Source: Phenylobacterium sp. (GTDB taxonomy: Bacteria; Pseudomonadota; Alphaproteobacteria; Caulobacterales; Caulobacteraceae). From it: a stretch of DNA of 64,000 nucleotides. Where the stretch lies: contig NZ_JAUXSP010000003.1 in assembly GCF_030679875.1 (NCBI RefSeq), forward strand, positions 1 to 64,000. The letters run 5' to 3'. Below the pieces are notes generated by a model. That model made no database searches. It had not been told where the DNA came from and was given only the letters and a program-made list of their open reading frames with translations. Position numbers and translations under genes: made by a program. Within the stretch, counting starts at the first letter, position 1. The number at the start of each line of letters is the position of its first letter. This document shows, one piece after another, positions 39,535-48,098 of the stretch.

Positions 39535-40731
39535 ATGACCAAGGTTCGTATCATTGGCGGGGGTCTCACGGGCATCCTCGCCGCCTTTGAGGCCCACCGT
39601 CTCGGCGCCCGGGAGATCGTCCTGGAGGACGCCCTCGATCGGCTCGGGGGCTGGAGCCTGCCGCGGGTGTCGCACGGCCTTGAGCTCCGCGACGGCGAAT
39701 TCGCCTTTGGCCCGGCTCAGGACCCGATCCGCCAGGCCCTTGAGTGGTGCGGTATCGCCTTCGACGAGGTTGATCTCCATGCCGGAGCCATCAGCCCGTC
39801 CCCGACCGGGCCTCGCGCGAGCTGGGGCGAGGGGCCCGTCCTCGCCGCCGAGGCGCTGGCCGGTTCCGCAGGCCCCGGACCGGAAACCCTCAGTGACATT
39901 CTGCGGGCCTATCCCCGGGCCGCCGCCGATCCCCTGGCCCACTATTGCCAGTGGCGCCTGGGCGTCTGGCTCGATCAGGTCCATGCCAGCGCCGCCCCGG
40001 CGCTCGGCCTCCACGAGGTCCGCCTGACGCCGGTGGGCGAAGCCGCCGCCGCCAACGTCTCCACCCCCCGCCGCGGCGCCGTCCCGCGGGACGGGCTGAA
40101 TGGCCTGTTCGCATCGGCCAGCCGCGCCCTGGCTCGCCTTGGCGTCGAGATCCGGCTGCACAGCCTGGTTTCGCCCCGGGAAGCCGCCCATGGCTGCACC
40201 GAGGACGAGCGGGTGGTCTGGGCCGCAGACCCCCTCCCCTTGTTCGATCTGGCCGATCAGAAATCGCCCAAGCCCCGCCTGATTGGCGAGCGGGTGGCGA
40301 GCTATGTGTTCCGCGCCCGGCTGGAAGCCCCCCTGCCGCTCACCATCCGCAACTATACCGGTGAGGGCATGGTCAGCGCGCTGCGCGTCTATCAGAGCCG
40401 CGGCGAGACCCTGGTCAGCGTCGAATGCGTCGATGAGGTCGGCGACGAGGTGCTGCGAGCCGAGGTCCTGCGCCTGCTCGCCCCCTTCGCCCGGCGCCCG
40501 ATGATCCTCGACGCCTGCGTCCTGACCAATATGCGCACCCGTTTCGCCTGTCCCTCGGTCGAGGCGGTGCAACGCCTGGCCCGCCTTGAGGCAGAACTCG
40601 ACCAACGTCATCAGGGCCGCTTCATCGTGGCCGGCTGGGAGTCCGCCGACATTGGGGCCCGGTTCTCGGCCCTGGCCGGGCGGATGGCCCAAAGCCTGGG
40701 TCCCGCGGCCAGGATTTCGGCGGTGGCCTGA
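39535..40731 (+). CDS. FAD/NAD-binding oxidoreductase-like protein of the sugar cluster
   Basis: 398 residues. The Rossmann motif RIIGGGLTGILAAFEAHRLG opens the protein, like FAD-dependent amine oxidases or UDP-galactopyranose mutase-like proteins; a conserved ARIEAP-type strand is seen at RARLEAPLPLTIRNYTGEG. No exact family is recognised. It is inserted between pseG and pseH and overlaps pseH by one base, so a role in the same glycan is likely. Confidence 0.75.
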   Translation: MTKVRIIGGGLTGILAAFEAHRLGAREIVLEDALDRLGGWSLPRVSHGLELRDGEFAFGPAQDPIRQALEWCGIAFDEVDLHAGAISPSPTGPRASWGEGPVLAAEALAGSAGPGPETLSDILRAYPRAAADPLAHYCQWRLGVWLDQVHASAAPALGLHEVRLTPVGEAAAANVSTPRRGAVPRDGLNGLFASASRALARLGVEIRLHSLVSPREAAHGCTEDERVVWAADPLPLFDLADQKSPKPRLIGERVASYVFRARLEAPLPLTIRNYTGEGMVSALRVYQSRGETLVSVECVDEVGDEVLRAEVLRLLAPFARRPMILDACVLTNMRTRFACPSVEAVQRLARLEAELDQRHQGRFIVAGWESADIGARFSALAGRMAQSLGPAARISAVA

Positions 40732-41297
40732 TGAGCGGTCCGCAGGTCCTGCTGCGCGACGTCTCCGCCGCTGATCGCGACCGCCTGCGCGCCTGGCGTA
40801 ACCAGTCCGACGTTGCGCAATGGATGTATACGGACGCCGAGATCAGCGAAGCCGACCACGCCCGTTGGTTCGCCGCGGCGCTCTCAGACCCGGCCCGGCG
40901 CTACTGGATCATCGAGCTGGACGGCGAGCCCGTGGGGCTGGCCAACCTCGCCGACATCTCGCCGGCTCACCGGAAATGCGCCTGGGCCTACTACCTCGCC
41001 TCGCCCTCGGTGCGGGGCAAGGGCGTGGGCGCCTATGTGGAATATTGGGTGATCGAGCATGTGTTTGGGCCCATGGGCCTCTCCAAGCTCTGCTGCGAAG
41101 TCCTGGTGGAGAACGAGGCCGTGTGGCGGCTGCACGAGTCCTTCGGCTTCCGCCGTGAGGCCCTGCTGCGCCAGCACGTGTGGAAAAACGGCGAGCCCCG
41201 CGACGTGGTGGGCCTCGGCCTGCTGGCCGACGACTGGGCCATGGTGCGCGAGGCCAGCCGAGACCGCCTGCGCGCCAAGGGCTACGCCTTCGACTAG
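40731..41297 (+). CDS. pseH: PseH-like GNAT acetyltransferase
   Basis: 188 residues. GNAT fold with acetyl-CoA motif SPSVRGKGVGAYVEYWVIE and the preceding LADISPAHRKCAWAYYL, then VLVENEAVWRLHESFGFRRE. PseH acetylates the 4-amino group of UDP-4-amino-4,6-dideoxy-AltNAc in pseudaminic acid synthesis. The stop shares a CTAG with the convergent pseI stop. Confidence 0.88.
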   Translation: MSGPQVLLRDVSAADRDRLRAWRNQSDVAQWMYTDAEISEADHARWFAAALSDPARRYWIIELDGEPVGLANLADISPAHRKCAWAYYLASPSVRGKGVGAYVEYWVIEHVFGPMGLSKLCCEVLVENEAVWRLHESFGFRREALLRQHVWKNGEPRDVVGLGLLADDWAMVREASRDRLRAKGYAFD

Positions 41298-42355
41298 GCG
41301 TCCTTCAGCATGTTCCAGGCCAGGGGTTCGCCCCGCCGGAGATCCCGGGCGGCCACACGACCGACGACCGCGTCGCGGTGTTGGGGCGAAAGACCCATGC
41401 CCGGCCGGATCGAGCGTACATCGCTGGGACTGAGCTGTGTCCCGGCCTTCACGTCGGCCGCCACATAGAGGGAGCGTCGGAACTGGGCGTTGGCCCGCTC
41501 CGACCCCAGCAGCTCGTACTGCGCCGCCCCGAGGGACTCCCAGGCCGCGCGGCTGTCCCGCACCAGGGCGGAAAACTCGTCCGGCTCCAGGGAAAAGGCC
41601 GCATCCGGGCCCCCGTCAGCCCTGGCCAGGGTGAAGTGCTTCTCGATCACGCAGGCGCCCAGGGCCACCGCGGCCACCGCCGCCGCCGTACCCGGCGTGT
41701 GGTCCGACAGTCCGACCGGACAGCCAAACCGGCTCGCCATGTCGGGGATGGTGCGGAGATTGGCGTCGGCGAAGCTGGCCGGATAGCTGGACACGCAATG
41801 CAGCAGGACGACGCCGGCGGCGCCGGCCGCGAGCGCGGTGTCCCGGGCGGCCTCGATCTCGGCCAGGTTGGCCATGCCGGTGGAGATGATCAGGGGTTTG
41901 CCGCGCCGGGCCGCATAGGCGATCAGCGGCAGGTCGATGGCCTCAAAGGAGGCGATCTTGAAGGCCGGCGCATCCAGCTCCGCCAGCAGATCGACCGCGG
42001 TCTCGTCGAACGGGCTTGAGAACAGGATCACGCCCCGCGCCCTGGCCCGCGCGAACAGGGCCGGATGCCATTCGTAGGGGGTCTGGGCCTCCTGATAGAG
42101 CTCATGAAGGCTGCGGCCGTCCCAAAGTCCGCCCTCGATCCGGAACTCCGGGCGGTCGATGTCCATGGTGATGGTGTCGGCGGTGTAGGTCTGAATCTTG
42201 ATGGCGTCGCAGCCGGTGGCCGCCGCCGCATCGATCATGGCCAGGGCGCGGTCGAGGTCGCCGTTGTGGTTCCCCGACAGCTCGCAGATCACGAAGGGCG
42301 GGTGGCCCGGACCGATCCTGCGGCCGGCGATCTCGATTTCGAAGGGGTTGGGCAC
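41294..42355 (-). CDS. pseI: Pseudaminic acid synthase
   Basis: 353 residues from a GTG start with GGAG upstream. The NeuB domain (FVICELSGNHNGDLDRAL, IKIQTYTADTITMD, ISTGMANLAEIEAA, HCVSSYPA) is followed by a SAF/antifreeze-like domain (SLYVAADVKAGTQLSPSD). It condenses phosphoenolpyruvate with the 6-deoxy sugar to pseudaminic acid. PseB and PseC are not in the window, so the pathway is completed elsewhere. Confidence 0.93.
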   Translation of the reverse strand: MPNPFEIEIAGRRIGPGHPPFVICELSGNHNGDLDRALAMIDAAAATGCDAIKIQTYTADTITMDIDRPEFRIEGGLWDGRSLHELYQEAQTPYEWHPALFARARARGVILFSSPFDETAVDLLAELDAPAFKIASFEAIDLPLIAYAARRGKPLIISTGMANLAEIEAARDTALAAGAAGVVLLHCVSSYPASFADANLRTIPDMASRFGCPVGLSDHTPGTAAAVAAVALGACVIEKHFTLARADGGPDAAFSLEPDEFSALVRDSRAAWESLGAAQYELLGSERANAQFRRSLYVAADVKAGTQLSPSDVRSIRPGMGLSPQHRDAVVGRVAARDLRRGEPLAWNMLKDA

Positions 42356-42409
42356 GGCGGGCTCCTGCAGCCAGGGCGTCAGCCTAGCGCCCCACCTGGA
42401 AACAGCCCA

Positions 42410-42673
42410 TTAAATCGGTCGAATAGGCCCTTTTCGCGCACGAAATACGCCAAAAACGGCGCCTATTCCCACGCCAAAAGCGACCCCCAGGGCGATGCTC
42501 CCCAGGGCCGCGCCCGCGCCGGCGCCCAAGGCGGTCCCGATACCCAGCCACGTCCCTGTCGTCCGCAGGCTGCTGCGGCTGGCCGTCCCCGGCGGGGCCG
42601 ACGCGGCGCTTGGCGGCGAGGTTTGCGGCGTGTCGAGGGGCGTTGTGGGGGGCGTGGCGGGTTGGTCGGTCAT
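42410..42673 (-). CDS. Small membrane protein with glycine-zipper helices
   Basis: 87 residues from the ATG at 42673. A Pro/Thr/Ser-rich N-terminal half (about 1-40) is followed by a Gly/Ala-rich membrane segment (TALGAGAGAALGSIALGVAF, VGIGAVFGVFRAR). No family recognised. It starts 78 bp from the divergent trxB. Confidence 0.6.
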   Translation of the reverse strand: MTDQPATPPTTPLDTPQTSPPSAASAPPGTASRSSLRTTGTWLGIGTALGAGAGAALGSIALGVAFGVGIGAVFGVFRARKGPIRPI

Positions 42674-42751
42674 GCCCACTCAACGGGCGGTGGACCATCT
42701 TGTTGCGCCCCCGCCCCTCGCGCATCGCGGAATCTTCTCTAAATAGGACCC

Positions 42752-43753
42752 ATGTCTGAGCCTCGCACCACACGCTGCCTCATCATCGGGTCCGGCCCCG
42801 CCGGCTACACCGCTGCGGTCTACGCCGCCCGGGCCCTGTTGAACCCCGTCCTGATCGCCGGCCTCCAGCCCGGCGGACAGCTGACCATCACTACCGACGT
42901 GGAAAATTATCCGGGGTTCGCCGAGGCGATCCAGGGCCCGTGGCTCATGGAGCAGATGCAGGCCCAGGCCGTGCATGTGGGCACGGAAATCGTCAACGAT
43001 ATCGTCCTGAAGGTGGACCTATCCCAGCGGCCCTTCCGCCTGGAATGCGATTCCGGCCAGGTGTGGCTGGCCGAGACCCTGATCATCGCCACCGGCGCTC
43101 AGGCCCGGTGGCTGGGTCTCGACAGCGAGCAGAAGTTCCAGGGTTTCGGCGTCTCGGCCTGCGCCACCTGCGACGGCTTCTTCTATCGCGGCAAGGATGT
43201 GGTGGTGGTCGGCGGCGGCAACACCGCGGTGGAGGAGGCCCTGTTCCTCACCAACTTCGCGTCCAAGGTGACCCTAGTCCACCGGCGGGGCGAGCTGCGG
43301 GCCGAGAAGATCCTGCAGGAGCGCCTGTTCGCCCATCCCAAGGTCGAGGTGATCTGGGACAGCGCCGTCGACGAGGTGCTTGGCGACACCGATCCCCTGG
43401 GCGTCACCGGGGTGCGGCTGAAAAACGTCAAGACCGGCGAGACCCAGATCATCCACAGCGCGGGCGTCTTCGTGGCCATCGGTCACGCGCCGGCCTCGGA
43501 GCTGTTCAAGGGCCAGCTGTCCATGGACGCCGCCGGCTATCTTGACGTGAAGGCCGGGACAGCCTCGACCGAGATCGAGGGCGTCTACGCCGCCGGCGAC
43601 GTCACCGACGACGTCTATCGACAGGCGGTGACTGCGGCGGGCATGGGCTGTATGGCCGCCCTGGAGGCGGTGCGATTCCTCGCCGAGGAGGACCACCGCA
43701 AGGCGCATAATCCGATCAGCCACGCCGAAGCCGAGAAGATCGGCGCCTGGTAG
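42752..43753 (+). CDS. trxB: Thioredoxin-disulfide reductase
   Basis: 333 residues. FAD motif GSGPAGYTAAVYAARA, the redox CATC in SACATCDGFFYRG, NADPH motif VVVGGGNTAVEEAL with HRRGELRAEK, and the C-terminal YAAGDVTDDVYRQAVTAAG. Reduces thioredoxin with NADPH. Followed by the murA-like gene 30 bp on, same strand. Confidence 0.96.
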   Translation: MSEPRTTRCLIIGSGPAGYTAAVYAARALLNPVLIAGLQPGGQLTITTDVENYPGFAEAIQGPWLMEQMQAQAVHVGTEIVNDIVLKVDLSQRPFRLECDSGQVWLAETLIIATGAQARWLGLDSEQKFQGFGVSACATCDGFFYRGKDVVVVGGGNTAVEEALFLTNFASKVTLVHRRGELRAEKILQERLFAHPKVEVIWDSAVDEVLGDTDPLGVTGVRLKNVKTGETQIIHSAGVFVAIGHAPASELFKGQLSMDAAGYLDVKAGTASTEIEGVYAAGDVTDDVYRQAVTAAGMGCMAALEAVRFLAEEDHRKAHNPISHAEAEKIGAW

Positions 43754-43782
43754 GCGTTCCCCCGACTGCTACACGAGGGCCT

Positions 43783-45081
43783 ATGACCAATCTGATCGTA
43801 CGCGGGGGTCGCCCCCTGCGGGGCGAGATCACGCCCTCCGCCAACAAGAACGCCGTCCTGCCGGTGCTGTGCGCGACCCTGCTCAGCGACGCGCCCCTGG
43901 TGCTGCACCGGGTGCCGGACATCACCGACGTGCGCAAGATCCTGGAATTCTTCCAGTCCCTGGGCAGCCAGGTGGACATGGACTACGCCACCGGGACCCT
44001 GCGCCTGCACCACGGCGAGAACCTGCGGGCCGAGGGCGCGCACCTGCCGCTGGGCATGCGGTCTTCAGTGATGCTGATCCCGGCCCTGCTGCACCGGTTT
44101 GGCCAGGCGAGCCTGGAGGACGAGGCCAAGGGCTGCACCCTGGGCGCCCGGGAGATCGATCCGCACCTGGAGGTGTTTGAAGCTTTCGGCGCCCGGGTCG
44201 AGACCCGCGAAGGGGCCATCCTGATCTCCACGCCGGACGGCTTCCACGCCACCCGCCACTGGCTGGACTACGCCTCGGTGACCACCACCGAGAACTTCGC
44301 CATCTGCGCGGCCACGGCCAAGGGGACCTCGCAGCTGGTCAACGCGGCCTGCGAGCCGCACGTCCAGGAGTTCTGTCGCTTCCTCATCCAGATGGGCGCC
44401 AGCGTCCAGGGGGTCGGCGCCTCGACCCTGACCATCGAGGGGGTCGAAGGACTTACGGGGACCACCTTCACCTTCCAGGACGACTTCCACGAGGTGGCCA
44501 CCTTCCTGGCCATGGGCGCCATCACCGGCGGCGACGTGGCGGTGCGCAACGGCGCCTCGGAGTCCTTCCCCCTGATCGACCGGACCTTCGCCAAGTTCGG
44601 CGTCGAGGTGACCCACCAGGACGGCTGGTCGCGGGCCCGGCTGGACGGCCCGCTCCGGGTGCGCCAGCCCTACACCACCCACATCCTGCAGAAGGTCGAG
44701 GCCGCGCCTTGGCCCTATGTTCCGGCCGACCTCCTGCCGATCTTCATCGCCCTGGGCGTCCGGGCCGAGGGCTCGGTGATGTTCTGGAACAAGGTCTATG
44801 AGGGCGCGCTCGGCTGGACCTCTGAACTGGCCAAGTTCGGCGGCCACGCGGTGCTGTGCGACCCCCACCGGGTGATCACCTATGGGGGCAAGCCGCTGTT
44901 CCCGGCCGAGGTGGAGAGCCCCTACATCATCCGGGTGGCGATCGCGCTGTTCATGCTGGCCGCCAGCATCGAGGGCAAATCGACCATCTACAACGCCGCC
45001 CCGATCAAGCGCGCCCACCCCAACTTCGTCGAGAACCTCAATGCCCTGGGCGCCGACGTGGAGTGGGTCCTGGGGGACTGA
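43783..45081 (+). CDS. murA: UDP-GlcNAc 1-carboxyvinyltransferase (MurA), divergent
   Basis: 432 residues. ITPSANKNAVLPVLCAT carries the Lys-Asn pair, the catalytic Cys sits in KGCTLGAREID, and PADLLPIF has the expected Asp. The C-terminal half differs from ordinary MurA: YVPADL replaces the usual GFPTD run and VMFWNKVYEGALGWTSELAK replaces the TENIFENRF region. It catalyses the first committed step of peptidoglycan synthesis or acts as a MurA paralogue. Confidence 0.85.
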   Translation: MTNLIVRGGRPLRGEITPSANKNAVLPVLCATLLSDAPLVLHRVPDITDVRKILEFFQSLGSQVDMDYATGTLRLHHGENLRAEGAHLPLGMRSSVMLIPALLHRFGQASLEDEAKGCTLGAREIDPHLEVFEAFGARVETREGAILISTPDGFHATRHWLDYASVTTTENFAICAATAKGTSQLVNAACEPHVQEFCRFLIQMGASVQGVGASTLTIEGVEGLTGTTFTFQDDFHEVATFLAMGAITGGDVAVRNGASESFPLIDRTFAKFGVEVTHQDGWSRARLDGPLRVRQPYTTHILQKVEAAPWPYVPADLLPIFIALGVRAEGSVMFWNKVYEGALGWTSELAKFGGHAVLCDPHRVITYGGKPLFPAEVESPYIIRVAIALFMLAASIEGKSTIYNAAPIKRAHPNFVENLNALGADVEWVLGD

Positions 45082-45176
45082 GGAGGCTCGGCGCAACTCG
45101 ACCGCCGCCCCTGGGCCCCACCCGAGGACCCATGGCGACTGGACTGCGGGTGTTTGCTTGGAAGGGATACGACTCC

Positions 45177-45665
45177 ATGATCCGACACGCCCGCCCTGCG
45201 GACCACGCCGCCATCCGCGCGGTGAATCTGGCCGCCTTTTCCGGGCCTGCCGAGGCTGATCTGGTGGAGCGGCTTCGGGCGGATGGCGACGCGGTGTTCG
45301 AGATGGCGGCCGAAGAGGACGGCGAGATCGTCGGCCACATCCTGTTCAGCCGCCTGTGGGCCGACAGCGTAAATCTCTATCTGGCCCTGGCCCCCATGGC
45401 GGTGGTCCCTGACCGGCAGCACAAGGGTCTGGGCTCGGCCCTGGTGCAGGCGGGACTGGAGTTCTGCAAGGAATGCGGGGCCCATGGCGTCGCGGTGCTG
45501 GGTCACCCTGACTATTATCCACGGTTCGGCTTTTCGGCCCAGGCCGCAGGCGTGATCGCCTCGCCCTATGCGGGCTCGCCGGCCTTCATGGCCCTGGCCC
45601 TGGAGGACGGCGCCTTTGAAGCGCCCCTGACCCTGGCCTATCCGGACGCGTTCAACGGCCTCTAG
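45177..45665 (+). CDS. GNAT N-acetyltransferase (YhbS-like)
   Basis: 162 residues from the ATG at 45177, with GAAGGGA upstream; an in-frame ATG at 45132 is possible. Acetyl-CoA motif VPDRQHKGLGSALVQAGLEF, and LGHPDYYPRFGFSAQ as in YhbS-like proteins. Substrate unknown. The stop shares a CTAG with the convergent cell-wall hydrolase. Confidence 0.88.
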   Translation: MIRHARPADHAAIRAVNLAAFSGPAEADLVERLRADGDAVFEMAAEEDGEIVGHILFSRLWADSVNLYLALAPMAVVPDRQHKGLGSALVQAGLEFCKECGAHGVAVLGHPDYYPRFGFSAQAAGVIASPYAGSPAFMALALEDGAFEAPLTLAYPDAFNGL

Positions 45666-46792
45666 TCGAGGGGCGCGCCCTGCGGCGCAGGCGGCCCGTC
45701 CAGGTCGGCTTCAATCTGAGCCAGGCGCTCGTTGATCTGGCGCACTTCCTCAGGGGTCGGCTGGCGGCGACTGGGCTGGAGGACGCCAGAGACCCGGGTT
45801 TGGGCCTCGCCCACCCCCGGCTCGGCCACCTCATAGGTCCGGACCTCGCCAGCCAGGGCCAGGGTGACCTGACGGCCCGGCGTCAGGCCCTGGCCACCAA
45901 TGTTGAACAGCCCCTGGGTACGCGAATCGACACCCCCCAGGATGGCCACTGACAGGTTTTCCTCCCCCCCGGCATAGCGGCTGGTGAAGGCCGGCGGCTC
46001 CCCCATGGGGCCGGTCCATCGATAGAAGATATGCGCACCGACCTTGGTCATCTTCACCAGGGTTGGGGCCCAGTAGGGGGCCACATAGTCGGCGTGATAG
46101 TGGGTGGCCGACCCGACCCCGCCCTCGACAAAGCCGTCCAGGGCCTCGCGCGCGACCGCCTCTACCTCGCGCCACAGCCAGGGCTCAGGGGCCCAGGTCA
46201 GAGAGCCGTCGCAGGTGAAGCTGAACTGGCAGCCGGTGCTGCGCGCCGAGCCCTGGAAGACCACGCCGCACACCGAGTTCGGATAGGCGGGGTGGCGAAC
46301 CCGGTTCAGCACCACCTGGGCCACGGCCCGCTGGCCATCCCGGGGCTCCCGCGCGGCCTCGTAATAGATGGCCTGGCTCAAGCAGCGCAGGGCCTGGGTG
46401 CGGTCCTGACGTGACGCCCGCAGGACAAAGGGGTCCATGGCGTTGATCGGCAGGCCGGCGAAGGGCTTGAAGGCGTTGATCTCCCGGGCCGCCAGATCAA
46501 AGGCGGAGCCAAAGCCCAGGGTCGGCAGGGTGGCCAGGTCGTAGGTCTCCCAGCCCGGCGTCCGCCCCCAGTAATCCTTGCGCCGGACTGGATCATGGCG
46601 CTGGGCCAGGGCCAGCATGGCCGGATCCATGTCAGCGGTCAGCCGCTCCAGCCCCGTGTCCGACAGACTGCGCGCCACCGTCGCCAGGCCCGCGGACCGA
46701 CCGGCGTTGAGGGGCCGATCATAGCTGGTCAGGCACCCTGCCAGGGTGAGACTCGCGAGCAGCACGGCCAGGGGGCGGAAGAGAGCGGTCAA
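45662..46792 (-). CDS. SleB-type cell-wall hydrolase lipoprotein
   Basis: 376 residues from a TTG at 46792, chosen because it gives a clean lipoprotein signal (LTALFRPLAVLLASLTLAGC, Cys20). The Hydrolase_2 domain: CLSQAIYYEAAREPRDGQRA with the catalytic Glu, VAQVVLNRVRHPAYPNSVC, CQFSFTCDG and ATHYHADYV. It cuts peptidoglycan. The frame runs on to 46930 but would bury the signal. A second copy of this family lies at 53911-55143. Divergent from nadA. Confidence 0.9.
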   Translation of the reverse strand: MTALFRPLAVLLASLTLAGCLTSYDRPLNAGRSAGLATVARSLSDTGLERLTADMDPAMLALAQRHDPVRRKDYWGRTPGWETYDLATLPTLGFGSAFDLAAREINAFKPFAGLPINAMDPFVLRASRQDRTQALRCLSQAIYYEAAREPRDGQRAVAQVVLNRVRHPAYPNSVCGVVFQGSARSTGCQFSFTCDGSLTWAPEPWLWREVEAVAREALDGFVEGGVGSATHYHADYVAPYWAPTLVKMTKVGAHIFYRWTGPMGEPPAFTSRYAGGEENLSVAILGGVDSRTQGLFNIGGQGLTPGRQVTLALAGEVRTYEVAEPGVGEAQTRVSGVLQPSRRQPTPEEVRQINERLAQIEADLDGPPAPQGAPLD

Positions 46793-46912
46793 GTGACGTC
46801 CAAAGCTACGCTGGACCCATCCAGCGGGAGACCAGCTATAGGCGACAAGAAGACGGCGAAAAAGCGGGTGCTTGCATCCGGCGGCCAAGGGTCTATATGT
46901 GTTTCGACAGCT

Positions 46913-46931
46913 TATGCTCGTTTTGAGCATA
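46913..46931. promoter_or_regulatory. Palindromic operator 1 upstream of nadA
   Basis: TATGCTC-GTTTT-GAGCATA, a perfect 7-bp palindrome with a 5-bp spacer, about 80 bp before the nadA ATG. The same half-sites recur at 46981. In several alphaproteobacteria nad genes are controlled by NadQ; this looks like its operator, though I cannot verify the consensus. Confidence 0.65.
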
Positions 46932-46980
46932 TCAGAGCGCCTCGATCACAGCCCCAGGCGCACTTTTTTGGGCCAGAGAA

Positions 46981-46997
46981 ATGCTCACTTTGAGCAT
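46981..46997. promoter_or_regulatory. Palindromic operator 2 overlapping the nadA leader
   Basis: ATGCTC-ACTTT-GAGCAT (46981-46986 and 46992-46997), the same half-sites as operator 1, 68 bp downstream of it and immediately before the AAGGAGG ribosome site of nadA. Binding here would block transcription entry. Confidence 0.65.
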
Positions 46998-47009
46998 AAG
47001 GAGGACGCC

Positions 47010-48098
47010 ATGGCCGCCGACGGATTTGCCCCCCTCGCCTTCACCCCGCAGGTCGAAGCCGAAACCCAGGCGCTCTGGGAACGGGTCAAGAAACACGTCA
47101 CGCCCATGGAGTGGCGTCTCCAGGCCCCGCTGATCTCCGAGATCAACCGCATCAAGCGGGAGAAGAACGCGGTCATCCTGGCCCACAACTACATGACCCC
47201 GGAGATTTTCCACGGGGTCGGCGACTATGTGGGCGACAGCCTGGGCCTGGCCAAGGAGGCCGCCCGTTCGGACGCGGCCATCATCATCCAGGCCGGCGTG
47301 CACTTCATGGCCGAGACCTCCAAGATCCTGTCGCCGGACAAGCGCGTCCTGATCCCCGACCTGCGCGCCGGCTGCAGCCTGGCGTCCTCGATCACCGGGG
47401 ACGACGTGCGGCTGATCAAGGCCCGCTATCCCGGCATTCCGGTGGTCACCTATGTGAACACCACCGCTGACGTGAAGGCCGAGACCGATGTCTGCTGCAC
47501 CAGCGCCAATGCGGTTCAGGTGGTGGAGCATGTGGCCAGGGAATGGGGCGTCGACCGGGTGATCCTGATCCCCGACGAATTCCTGGCCCGCAATGTGGCC
47601 CGCCAGACCGACATCAAGATCATCGCCTGGCAGGGCCGCTGCGAGGTGCATGAGCGCTTCGAGGCCAAGGACATTCTGGAGATGAAGGCCGCCTATCCCG
47701 GCGCCCAGGTCCTCGCCCATCCCGAATGCCCCGCCGAGGTGCTGGAAGTGTCCGACTTCGCCGGCTCGACGGCGGCGATGAACGACTATGTCCTGACCAA
47801 GAAGCCCAAGCAGGTGATCCTGGTCACCGAATGCTCCATGGCCGACAATGTGGCCGTGGACGCGGTGGACACCGAGTTCCTGCGGCCCTGCAACCTGTGC
47901 CCGCATATGAAGCGGATCAGCCTGGAAAACATCTACGAGGCCCTGATCAAGGAGCAGTACGAGGTGTTCGTCGATCCGATGATCGCCGATCGCGCCCGTC
48001 TGGCCGTGCAGCGGATGATCGACCTGCCGCCGCCGGCGGTCCCGGCCCGCTATGACCTGGTCAAGGCCCGCCACCATGTGGATGTGGAGCTGATCTGA
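47010..48098 (+). CDS. nadA: Quinolinate synthase
   Basis: 362 residues from the ATG at 47010 behind AAGGAGG. The three 4Fe-4S Cys are seen in [22 protein letters not shown] and [30 protein letters not shown] is the family N-terminal motif. It condenses iminoaspartate with dihydroxyacetone phosphate to quinolinate. First gene of nadABC; its stop overlaps the nadB start. Two palindromic operators lie upstream. Confidence 0.97.
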   Translation: MAADGFAPLAFTPQVEAETQALWERVKKHVTPMEWRLQAPLISEINRIKREKNAVILAHNYMTPEIFHGVGDYVGDSLGLAKEAARSDAAIIIQAGVHFMAETSKILSPDKRVLIPDLRAGCSLASSITGDDVRLIKARYPGIPVVTYVNTTADVKAETDVCCTSANAVQVVEHVAREWGVDRVILIPDEFLARNVARQTDIKIIAWQGRCEVHERFEAKDILEMKAAYPGAQVLAHPECPAEVLEVSDFAGSTAAMNDYVLTKKPKQVILVTECSMADNVAVDAVDTEFLRPCNLCPHMKRISLENIYEALIKEQYEVFVDPMIADRARLAVQRMIDLPPPAVPARYDLVKARHHVDVELI

